A DNA stretch of 10,264 nucleotides, taken from Methanosarcinaceae archaeon. GTDB taxonomy: Archaea > Halobacteriota > Methanosarcinia > Methanosarcinales > Methanosarcinaceae. Shown here in pieces: positions 1-5,469 of this stretch. The stretch is taken from assembly GCA_016926455.1 (NCBI GenBank), contig JAFGOO010000187.1:1-10264 (forward strand), in the 5' to 3' direction. The translations under genes were made by a program, and so were the position numbers. How positions within the stretch are numbered: position 1 is the stretch's first letter; each line of letters begins with the position of its first letter. The notes beneath the pieces are model-generated. The model ran no database searches. It was not told the DNA's origin and saw only the letters and a list, made by a program, of their open reading frames with translations.

Positions 1-1
1 A

Positions 2-442
2 GGCTCAAAGAATAGGGCAAGGGCTAGACTTGCAGTATCAAAACTTCATGAGAAAATAAGCAACCAGAGAAATGATTTCCTGCACAAAACCACTTTTAAA
101 ATCATAAGCGAGAACCAAGCAGTTGTAGTAGAATCTCTCAACATATCAGGTATGCTTAAAAACCATTGTCTTGCACAATCAATAAGTGATGTTTCATGGA
201 GTATGTTCTTCAATCAATTAGAATATAAAGCCTATTGGCACGGAAAAACCTTATTAAAAATAGGTCAATTCAAGCCATCGACTAAAATCTGCAATATCTG
301 CGGATTTCATAATAAAGAATTGACTTTGAAAGATCGAGATTGGCGTTGTTCTGAATGCAATACAGAACACGATAGGGATATCAATGCTGCAATCAGCATC
401 AAGAAGTTTGCACTCCAAAATCAAAATCTAATAATCATTTGA
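2..442 (+). CDS. tnpB: TnpB RNA-guided nuclease (IS200/IS605 OrfB), C-terminal part, truncated by the window edge
   Basis: The frame is open from the first complete codon at base 2, giving 146 visible codons that correspond to the C-terminal part of a roughly 370-400 residue TnpB. Visible features in order are a basic GSKNRARARL stretch, the RuvC-II strand VVVESLNI with its glutamate at 131-133, a CxxC...CxxC zinc ribbon (cysteines at 290, 299, 347 and 356), and the RuvC-III motif HDRDINAA at 368-391. TnpB proteins are RNA-guided DNA nucleases carried by IS200/IS605 elements. The visible part has no frameshift or stop, so this copy could be intact, but the RuvC-I aspartate lies outside the window. 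The Met codon at 152 is internal, because homology continues upstream of it, and should not be taken as the start. No tnpA is visible. Confidence 0.9.
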   Translation, partial: GSKNRARARLAVSKLHEKISNQRNDFLHKTTFKIISENQAVVVESLNISGMLKNHCLAQSISDVSWSMFFNQLEYKAYWHGKTLLKIGQFKPSTKICNICGFHNKELTLKDRDWRCSECNTEHDRDINAAISIKKFALQNQNLIII

Positions 443-466
443 CACTTTCGGAACTAGGGGGAAGGG

Positions 467-529
467 CTTGTGAACGATAGTTCAAAGAATGAAGCAAGAA
501 GCTCCATGCGTAAGCGTGGAGTAGTTCAC
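467..529 (+). ncRNA. Right end of the IS200/IS605-type element, likely 3' part of the omega RNA
   Basis: Downstream of the tnpB stop are two hairpins. The first pairs TGAAC (471-475) with GTTCA (480-484) around a GATA loop and extends through a bulge to 467/487. The second pairs CTCCATGC (502-509) with GCGTGGAG (514-521) around GTAA, with one T-G pair. The sequence then reads TAGTTCAC, typical of where such elements end, placing the terminus near 529. In characterised TnpB systems the guide RNA scaffold comes from this right end and its guide segment from the flanking DNA, which here would begin around 530. The hairpins are seen directly; the RNA and the exact boundary are inferred. Confidence 0.6.
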
Positions 530-540
530 GGGGTTCATTT

Positions 541-1311
541 ATGGATGAGCAATTAGAAAAGCGTTTCTGGGAAATAGACCTTATGCGGGGCCTTGCAATA
601 CTCATGATGGTGTTTTTTCATCTGCTTTACGATCTCAATTATTTTGGTGTATATAATTTTGATGTCAACTCGGGTCTCTTTATGTACGTTGGACGTTCAT
701 CAGCAGTCCTTTTTATATTTCTTTCAGGGATTTCGCTGAGCTTGAGTTATTCAAGAAATTTAAAAATACAGAACATTAGACAAAAACTGTATCTGAAGTA
801 CCTCAAAAGGGGTTGCAGAATATTTTCATGGGGGATGTTGATAACCTTAATAACATGGCTATTTTTAGGGGAAGGAGTTATTTTGTTTGGCATACTCCAT
901 TTTATCGGGGTTTCGATTATCCTTGCATACCCGTTTTTACGATTCCGTTATATCAATAGCCTCTTTGCAGGTGTGTTTATCATACTGATAGGGCTGTATT
1001 TGAGGAACCTTACTTTTGGCAGTCCATGGATGCTTTGGCTGGGACTCAAGCCACATGATTTCTATACTCTGGACTATTTCCCGGTCTTTCCTTGGCTAGG
1101 AGTAAACTTAATCGGAGTCTCCACTGGAAATATCCTTTACCCTAGCTACACTAGAAAATTTAATATCCAAGATGTATCCAGCTATCTGCCCGTACGATTA
1201 GGCTGTATGCTTGGGAAAAAATCGTTGTTCATATATTTGACCCATCAGCCCATTCTGATTGGTTTGTTGTATATACTGGATTTTTCATATCTTCGGATTT
1301 TGTGGCAATGA
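541..1311 (+). CDS. Multi-spanning membrane protein, COG3503/DUF1624 (heparan-alpha-glucosaminide N-acetyltransferase catalytic-domain-like)
   Basis: A 256-residue hydrophobic protein. It opens with the family signature EIDLMRGLAILMMVFFH (residues 11-27), a first membrane helix with a conserved histidine (H27). Further likely helices lie near 50-71, 93-110, 113-131, 137-155, 183-200 and 227-248. Other motifs typical of the group are FGILHFIGVS (116-125, H120), DYFPVFPWLGV (178-188) and the terminal SLFIYLTHQPIL (228-239, H235). The related eukaryotic enzyme moves an acetyl group across a membrane; the archaeal substrate is unknown. ATG 541 fits the family N-terminus, and the frame closes upstream at 511-513. 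There is no good ribosome binding site, and the gene begins 11 bases after the probable end of the insertion element, so its own promoter may be displaced. It is convergent with pyrI. Confidence 0.8.
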   Translation: MDEQLEKRFWEIDLMRGLAILMMVFFHLLYDLNYFGVYNFDVNSGLFMYVGRSSAVLFIFLSGISLSLSYSRNLKIQNIRQKLYLKYLKRGCRIFSWGMLITLITWLFLGEGVILFGILHFIGVSIILAYPFLRFRYINSLFAGVFIILIGLYLRNLTFGSPWMLWLGLKPHDFYTLDYFPVFPWLGVNLIGVSTGNILYPSYTRKFNIQDVSSYLPVRLGCMLGKKSLFIYLTHQPILIGLLYILDFSYLRILWQ

Positions 1312-1404
1312 TTATTCTTTCCTATTTATGGGTGGAAAAAGACAACTTTCAACGTTGCACACCATCTTTCGACTTCATAAAATCACTATCTTTTAAAATA
1401 TAAA
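1312..1404. terminator. Convergent gap with possible T-rich terminators on both strands
   Basis: This 93-base gap separates two converging genes. Plus-strand transcripts meet TTATTCTTTCC right after the stop at 1311. Minus-strand transcripts leaving pyrI meet TTTAATTTATATTTT at about 1390-1404. Archaeal terminators are often simple T-rich tracts, so both could end transcription. No strong hairpin is present and no further gene was found. Confidence 0.3.
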
Positions 1405-1884
1405 TTAAAGCAGATGCTCAGCAATATTTTCGGAAATGACCCGCTCGCAGTATTTACATCTAAGCAGAATCCTATCCTTTTCAGAAGTGACATCGAATTT
1501 CGAATTTACAGGCTCCATGGTGTTCGAGATACAGTTTGGGTTCATGCAGCGTACAACACCCTCGATGTATTCCGGGATATGGACTTTTTTTTTCTGCAAG
1601 ACCTTAAAGTTTCGTATGATGTTTATGGTTGCATTGGGCGCTATAAGTGATATTCTGTCAACCTCCCGGACATTCAATTCCCGACCCTCTATTTTTACCA
1701 CATCTTTTTTTCCATGGGCACCGGCTGCGTTCATGACAACACTTACAACGCCTTCAGATGACCCCGGAATTTCCAGTATCTTCAGGACGTTAAGAGCCTG
1801 ACCTGCTGAGATGTGGTCAATGACAGTACCGTTCTCGATGGGGCGAACCCTTAGCTCATGTTTGGCCGCGGTATTTTCAGTCAT
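1405..1884 (-). CDS. pyrI: Aspartate carbamoyltransferase regulatory chain
   Basis: This 159-residue protein is the allosteric subunit of aspartate carbamoyltransferase, which binds nucleotides and modulates the committed step of pyrimidine synthesis. The N-terminal nucleotide-binding domain starts with LRVRPIENGTVIDHI (11-25), followed by the AGQALNVLKIL helix. The C-terminal zinc domain has four cysteines, C113, C118, C143 and C146, in the same CxxxxC...CxxC spacing as the Escherichia coli chain, where they hold the zinc that contacts the catalytic chain. The ATG overlaps the pyrB stop as ATGA (1881-1884), and a G-rich run near the end of pyrB can act as ribosome binding site, so translation is probably coupled. 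Length and motifs look complete. Confidence 0.97.
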   Translation of the reverse strand: MTENTAAKHELRVRPIENGTVIDHISAGQALNVLKILEIPGSSEGVVSVVMNAAGAHGKKDVVKIEGRELNVREVDRISLIAPNATINIIRNFKVLQKKKVHIPEYIEGVVRCMNPNCISNTMEPVNSKFDVTSEKDRILLRCKYCERVISENIAEHLL

Positions 1885-2807
1885 TCAAGAGCCCCCAGGA
1901 CCAGTGACAGAAGTGCCATTCTTACAGGTACGCCGTAGAAGGACTGCCTATAGTAGCAGGCATGCGGCGTGTAATCCACACGCGGATCAATCTCATTTAT
2001 CCTCGGTAGGGGGTGCATGATCTTAAGTTGTGGTCTTGCGTTTTCCAGCAGTTCGGGAGTGATCTGCAGACTGGTTGCTACCTTATGGTATTCATCAGGG
2101 TCAGGAAAACGCTCTTTCTGGATTCTTGTGACATATAAGACATCCACATCACCTATGACTTCTTCAATTGAATCTGTCTGTTTTACCTTGATATCGAGTC
2201 TTTTGAGGTCACTTATTATTTCAGCCGGCATGCGCAGTTCTTTGGGGGACACCATTGTGATCTCAGCACCATAAAGCGAAAGTGCATAGCACAGTGAATG
2301 CACAGTCCTGCCATATTTCAAATCCCCTGCAAGGGCGATCTTTGCTCCTTCAAGATGGCTCTCTCTGCTGATGGTGTACAGGTCAAGGAATGTTTGTGTG
2401 GGATGGTGACCTGCACCGTCGCCACCGTTGATCACAGGTACTGAGGAAAACTCCGAAGCCATACGTGCTGAACCTTCTTTTGGGTGCCTTAATACGATTG
2501 CATCGGCATATCCTTCGACAACGCGGATTGTATCTGCCAGTGTCTCGCCTTTAGCAATTGAACTTGCTTCTACCGAGCCGAGATTCATGACACTCCCTCC
2601 AAGCCGTATCATTGCGGTTTCAAAAGACATACGTGTTCTTGTGCTCGGTTCAAAAAAAAGTAGCATAAGAACCTTTCCAGCAAGAAGAGTTGAAATCTCC
2701 TTTCCACGGGCAATTGGTTCTAGCTTTTCAGCGGTGTTCAGTATATGATCAATCATATCCCGAGAAAAGTCTTTCATTGAGATGATATGTTGATTCTTGA
2801 ATCTCAT
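1881..2807 (-). CDS. pyrB: Aspartate carbamoyltransferase catalytic chain
   Basis: This 308-residue enzyme joins carbamoyl phosphate and aspartate to make N-carbamoyl-aspartate in de novo pyrimidine synthesis. The carbamoyl-phosphate loop is FFEPSTRTRMSFE (51-63, STRTR at 55-59). Other active-site residues visible by family alignment are K86 in IAKGET, R107 in LRHP, H135 of HPTQ, R168 in GRTVHS, R228 and Q230 in VTRIQ, and the MHPLPR segment (264-269). The start gives the usual short N-terminus before HIIS. No Shine-Dalgarno sequence is visible and a TATA-like box sits 26-36 bases upstream, so the transcript may be leaderless or nearly so. It overlaps pyrI by four bases; the two products form one holoenzyme. 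Confidence 0.98.
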   Translation of the reverse strand: MRFKNQHIISMKDFSRDMIDHILNTAEKLEPIARGKEISTLLAGKVLMLLFFEPSTRTRMSFETAMIRLGGSVMNLGSVEASSIAKGETLADTIRVVEGYADAIVLRHPKEGSARMASEFSSVPVINGGDGAGHHPTQTFLDLYTISRESHLEGAKIALAGDLKYGRTVHSLCYALSLYGAEITMVSPKELRMPAEIISDLKRLDIKVKQTDSIEEVIGDVDVLYVTRIQKERFPDPDEYHKVATSLQITPELLENARPQLKIMHPLPRINEIDPRVDYTPHACYYRQSFYGVPVRMALLSLVLGALE

Positions 2808-2831
2808 CTGGGAAGTAAAAGAATTGCATGG

Positions 2832-2843
2832 GATATAATATTT
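2832..2843 (-). promoter_or_regulatory. Probable TATA box of pyrBI
   Basis: On the minus strand this reads AAATATTATATC, 26-36 bases before the pyrB ATG. An archaeal TATA box lies about 25 bases before the transcription start, so the start would fall at or just before the ATG. That fits the absence of a ribosome binding site. This is pattern recognition only. Confidence 0.45.
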
Positions 2844-2890
2844 GCTGAAGATTATGAAAAAAGTTGTTTTGAATATGCAATATTGGTGTT

Positions 2891-2906
2891 ACCTGATATT
2901 TCAGGT
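2891..2906. repeat. Perfect 6+6 palindrome ACCTGA-TATT-TCAGGT between the DUF5788-like gene and pyrB
   Basis: ACCTGA (2891-2896) and TCAGGT (2901-2906) are exact reverse complements around TATT. The right arm ends on the first base of the upstream gene's stop codon. Transcribed from the minus strand it would form a hairpin right after that gene, with a T run (CTTTTTT) about 30 bases further on. It may be a terminator, or an operator 84-99 bases upstream of pyrB. Confidence 0.4.
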
Positions 2907-3352
2907 CACGATTTCTTGATTTCTTCTAGGAAAGAAATAAATTCCTTTGCCTCGGCAACCTTCCTTTGAACTAAACGTTCATGGAAATGCCTTTCTTCTT
3001 CCCTCCTCGGCCCTTTCTCAAGCTCTTTGAGATCCATTATCGCACGCAGTAGTCCAGCAGTCTTATTAAAAATCTTTTTTGCATTTTCGGGCGTCATTTC
3101 CGCTGTTTCAAGATAAGTCGTATATTCATGTTCCTTTTTGGAAAGAAGTGTGATGTAGTGCTCGATATGCTCTTTGTCTTCATCCGATAATTCAGTTTTG
3201 TTAATCATTTCCCAGATGAACTCATGAATTTTTATCGTTTTGCCGTCAATTTCAACCTTTTCAGGTATCTTTTCCCCAACCCAGAAGACATATCTATGAA
3301 GACTTTTAAGCAATTTAGCACGTTCACTTTTAGTAATGAGTTCCATTGGCAT
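2906..3352 (-). CDS. Conserved archaeal protein, DUF5788-like, function unknown
   Basis: A 148-residue, highly charged, probably all-helical soluble protein with no signal peptide or membrane helix. The N-terminal block ERAKLLKSLHRYVFWVGEKI followed by PEKVEIDGKTIKIHEFIWE (residues 10-48) resembles the DUF5788 family of haloarchaea and methanogens, where a short motif before IPxxVEIxGxxIxLxEFV is characteristic. The rest (50-148) is Glu/Lys-rich helix with a KEFISFLEEI end. No catalytic or metal-binding motif is evident. The first of two nearby Met codons is preferred because AGGTGGAG lies just upstream at workable spacing, with a TATA-like sequence further up. The family assignment is from memory of its pattern and is only moderately sure. 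Confidence 0.75.
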   Translation of the reverse strand: MPMELITKSERAKLLKSLHRYVFWVGEKIPEKVEIDGKTIKIHEFIWEMINKTELSDEDKEHIEHYITLLSKKEHEYTTYLETAEMTPENAKKIFNKTAGLLRAIMDLKELEKGPRREEERHFHERLVQRKVAEAKEFISFLEEIKKS

Positions 3353-3356
3353 ATTA

Positions 3357-3364
3357 CTCCACCT
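3357..3364 (-). promoter_or_regulatory. Strong ribosome binding site of the DUF5788-like gene
   Basis: On the minus strand AGGTGGAG precedes the ATG at 3352 by four bases, seven counted from the GGTG core, matching the archaeal 16S tail. It favours the first ATG over the in-frame one two codons later. pyrB and the PHP gene have no such site. Confidence 0.7.
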
Positions 3365-3388
3365 TTTAGCACTGCCCCAATTTAAGTA

Positions 3389-3401
3389 TTATTATATAGA
3401 T
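3389..3401 (-). promoter_or_regulatory. Probable TATA box of the DUF5788-like gene
   Basis: The minus strand reads TCTATATAATAAT about 37-49 bases before the ATG at 3352. This leaves room for a short leader carrying the ribosome binding site. It directly abuts the TnpB remnant. Confidence 0.45.
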
Positions 3402-3612
3402 ATTGTATTTATCCAGAACACCTACTGGAAAATACTATATCAGTATTCTTGTAGATGATGAAAAGGAAACACCTGCTAAAAGTCTGTTCAATTAAAAGGT
3501 AACTGTTGGTATTGATCTTGGGATCAAGGATTTTGCAGTTATTTCCGATGGCGAAAAAATTGAAAATCCAAAATACCTTGAAAACTCTATGCAACTCTTG
3601 ACCGTTTTACAA
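3400..3612 (+). pseudogene. Decayed TnpB (IS200/IS605 OrfB) fragment, N-terminal half with RuvC-I
   Basis: Read on the plus strand in the frame of base 3412, the sequence encodes SRTPTGKYYISILVDDEKE, an in-frame TAA at 3493-3495, then VTVGIDLGIKDFAVISDG and NPKYLENSMQLLTVLQ. TPTGKYYISILV and GIDLGIKDFAV are hallmarks of TnpB; the latter carries the catalytic RuvC-I aspartate. The frame is blocked upstream by TAG at 3397-3399 and recognisable homology fades after about 3612, so both the N-terminus and the rest of the nuclease, including the zinc ribbon, are missing. With the internal stop this is a dead remnant. Its right end overlaps the 3' end of the minus-strand PHP gene. It covers a different part of TnpB from the fragment at the window start, so relatedness of the two cannot be judged here. 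Confidence 0.85.
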
Positions 3613-4267
3613 AACATATCATTTTCCTACACAACCCGGAGATCATCTGTATTATAACAATATGAATAGGAGTTTTCTTCCCTCTGGCACTTACCATACC
3701 CTCCCTTATTGCAGAAAGAACGGAATCGACTGACTTTTCAGATGCCTCGATTTCCGTATAAGCCTGCCCTACCATTTGGGGAATATGGGAATCACTACCC
3801 CCCACCTGTGCCAGACTGAGCGATTCTGCTGCTTTTTTTGCTTTTTTGTTCGTATTATCACTAAGACACCGAGAGTTAAGGACCTCAACAGCATCAATGT
3901 CAAGACCCTCCACAAATCCGATTCCATGAGACGTGACCTTAAAAGGGTGTGGTATAATAACAACTCCTCCGAGCTGGCGCGCACGTTTGATGGTCTCTTC
4001 TGGTGATTTATGTGGTTCTATGTTCTGCTTGATACCTATAACAAGAATATGCCCTTTAGAAGACATAACCTCAATTCCGGGTATAACTAACAATTCAAGA
4101 CCAAGTTCTTCAGCCCGGCGGGCGCATGCAATGCCTCCTTCGATTGTATCATGATCGCATACCGCAATGCCATCAAGACCCTTTTTTTCTGCATAAGCAA
4201 GTATGGAATCGATGTCTGCATTACTATCCTTCGAATAACAGGAATGAACATGAAGATCAAATCGCAT
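3587..4267 (-). CDS. PHP-domain metal-dependent phosphoesterase (COG0613 type)
   Basis: A 226-residue protein of the polymerase-and-histidinol-phosphatase superfamily, which uses two or three metal ions to hydrolyse phosphoester bonds. Metal-ligand motifs are in the expected order: HVHS (H6, H8), CDHDT (D38, H39, D40), PGIEV (E66), GHILVIG (H73), IIPHPF (H107) and GSDSH (D159, H161). The catalytic set is complete. The natural substrate is not evident; relatives of this size hydrolyse small phosphates or nucleotides. The last 8-9 codons (VKRSRVA and the TAG stop at 3587-3589) lie antisense to the TnpB remnant, so the original C-terminus may have been replaced; the catalytic core is unaffected. 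There is no ribosome binding site, but a TATA box sits about 25-35 bases upstream. Confidence 0.92.
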   Translation of the reverse strand: MRFDLHVHSCYSKDSNADIDSILAYAEKKGLDGIAVCDHDTIEGGIACARRAEELGLELLVIPGIEVMSSKGHILVIGIKQNIEPHKSPEETIKRARQLGGVVIIPHPFKVTSHGIGFVEGLDIDAVEVLNSRCLSDNTNKKAKKAAESLSLAQVGGSDSHIPQMVGQAYTEIEASEKSVDSVLSAIREGMVSARGKKTPIHIVIIQMISGLCRKMICFVKRSRVA

Positions 4268-4289
4268 GCTAGAATTGGTAGTTAGCAGG

Positions 4290-4302
4290 GTTTATAAATA
4301 TT
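4290..4302 (-). promoter_or_regulatory. Probable TATA box of the PHP gene
   Basis: The minus strand reads AATATTTATAAAC, about 23-35 bases before the ATG at 4267, a good match to the archaeal TATA consensus. Transcription would start at or very near the start codon, giving a leaderless or very short-leader mRNA. Confidence 0.5.
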
Positions 4303-4766
4303 TGGACGCACTGGTGCTGTAGTATATTATCGATACATTCTTTTAATTTTATAGTTAAGTAGGAACAAATATTAAATCTGCTATTAAGAAATTTCAAATT
4401 TTCATGGCTTGCTTTCCAAAAATGAATATTCAAATAGTTCCAATATTATAAAAATAAGTCAAAAACCCAAGGTATTTAAATATTATTCTAGAAGTTCAGG
4501 CGAAGTTATATGACTTAAAAACCCTATGAATGTGCCTGCACAACTTCTAAAAGAGTCAATTGAGATGAGTTAAGTAGATATGAAAATTAGCGAAGTTCTG
4601 AAGTTGGAATAAATACAAGATGATCACCTAATAAATGCAATCAATAAATTGTACTTTCTTGATCTCAGAAGGATCTATATCATTATTGCTTAAAGAGCAT
4701 TAAAATAATGTATGTTTAGATATATCATTATATTAATTATATCATCTATTGATTTGTGGGATATTC
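4303..4766. other. AT-rich intergenic stretch without a supported gene; possible decayed reading frame
   Basis: No intact gene, tRNA or repeat array is seen. Between 4484 and 4693 one plus-strand frame reads as protein-like sequence broken by stops at 4511, 4571 and 4610, including NPMNVPAQLLKESIEMS, VDMKISEVLKLE and DDHLINAINKLYFLDLRRIY. I do not recognise a family. A TATA-like TATTTAAATATTATT lies at 4472-4486 on the plus strand. Another AT-rich box near 4729-4743 would serve the genes starting at 4767. The region could be a gene remnant plus promoter DNA. Confidence 0.35.
4729..4743 (+). promoter_or_regulatory. Possible TATA box for the small ORF and surface-protein gene
   Basis: The AT-rich run ATTATATTAATTATATC spans this point, centred about 31 bases before the GTG at 4767. 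It could drive a short-leader transcript covering both plus-strand ORFs. The surroundings are so AT-rich that chance matches are likely. Confidence 0.3.
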
Positions 4767-4895
4767 GTGATCGACAAGAAATTGTATATCATAAAAGATG
4801 ATGGTGCACCAACTACTGGAATAATATACGGCAAAGGCAAGGATTTGATAACCGTTAGGTACATTTATGAACGTTCAGTAGGGGCAGGAACTTGA
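4767..4895 (+). CDS. Possible 42-residue protein overlapping the next gene; unrecognised
   Basis: From GTG 4767 a 42-codon frame runs to TGA 4893-4895 with a balanced, protein-like composition (MIDKKLYIIKDDGAP at the start, RYIYERSVGAGT at the end). No family is recognised, and there is no signal peptide or membrane helix. Its stop overlaps the TTG start of the following gene as TTGA, the arrangement expected for translational coupling. An AT-rich TATA-like box lies at suitable distance upstream. The ribosome binding site is weak at best. Alternatives are a truncated remnant of a longer soluble protein, or a chance ORF. Confidence 0.4.
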   Translation: MIDKKLYIIKDDGAPTTGIIYGKGKDLITVRYIYERSVGAGT

Positions 4896-5440
4896 TACAC
4901 AACAAAAATAAACTGTTTTACTTTTTCATCTTTATATTTTCATGTACGTATTTTCTGACACCTGTAGGTGCCGTAGAGCATGGTGATGTTCTGGTAAATG
5001 GTACTGGAACATACCTGAAAACCGGAGAAAGGTGGACATTTTATCAAGGGTATGTTATAGTACTCAAAGGAGTGAATCAGGAAGGAGACCAAGCATGGCT
5101 CGAACTTTTGCTTGAAGATGATAGTGTAAAAGATATGATTCTTTCCGAGGGTGAACGTTTTATCTACAGTTACAATTCAGAAGAGATATTCAATATAACA
5201 GTGGATACGATATATTCGGGGTCTATGGGTGAACTTATTGCTCTTAAACCGGTCTATCAATATTCCAACCCTGATCTCCCTAACCCCACACCAACAGAAA
5301 ATGCGGTCCCAAATGAAACCTTAAATGAATCGACTTCTGAAACTGGAACCGAGGTAGAGAATACTGCTGGATTTGCCGTAGTTTTGGGCTTTTTTAGCAT
5401 CTGTGCTGCCGCATTAATGAAGATGAAACACAAGCGTTGA
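4892..5440 (+). CDS. Exported, membrane-anchored protein with an S-layer-related domain
   Basis: A 182-residue protein. Residues 1-28 form a signal peptide (basic NKNK, a Phe-rich core, cleavage probably after VGA). Residues 30-125 resemble the S-layer-related duplication domain of Methanosarcina envelope proteins: ERWTFYQGYVIVLKGV, AWLELLLED, MILSEGERFIYS and a closing LKPVYQYS. Only one such unit is present, whereas S-layer proteins carry two. Residues 127-157 are a Thr/Asn/Pro/Glu-rich stalk. The end has AGFAVVLGFFSICAAALM then KMKHKR, a membrane segment with a basic tail resembling a degenerate PGF-CTERM sorting signal. Four N-glycosylation sequons are visible (36, 101, 141, 145). TTG 4892 is the only plausible start: an in-frame stop lies upstream and the signal peptide begins here. 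AGGGGC and AGGA precede it. Likely a minor cell-envelope protein. Confidence 0.75.
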   Translation: MIHNKNKLFYFFIFIFSCTYFLTPVGAVEHGDVLVNGTGTYLKTGERWTFYQGYVIVLKGVNQEGDQAWLELLLEDDSVKDMILSEGERFIYSYNSEEIFNITVDTIYSGSMGELIALKPVYQYSNPDLPNPTPTENAVPNETLNESTSETGTEVENTAGFAVVLGFFSICAAALMKMKHKR

Positions 5441-5469
5441 GTTAACTGAAAAGATTAACTAGCACCTAG
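5440..5469. terminator. Convergent hairpins between the surface-protein and coiled-coil genes
   Basis: AGTTAA (5440-5445) pairs with TTAACT (5455-5460), and CTAG (5459-5462) with CTAG (5466-5469). Together they fill the 25-base convergent gap and touch both stop codons. The stems are AT-rich and weak, so a bidirectional terminator is only a possibility. Confidence 0.25.

Noticed and set aside
152..442. A 96-residue protein starting at the ATG at 152
   Set aside because: TnpB homology, including the RuvC-II glutamate, continues in frame upstream to the window edge, so this Met is internal.
1414..1801. Plus-strand ORFs opposite pyrI
   Set aside because: They lie fully within a gene with complete family motifs and have no recognisable protein features.
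3409..3594. A 61-residue minus-strand ORF
   Set aside because: It is antisense to the TnpB remnant, whose plus-strand translation carries clear family motifs.
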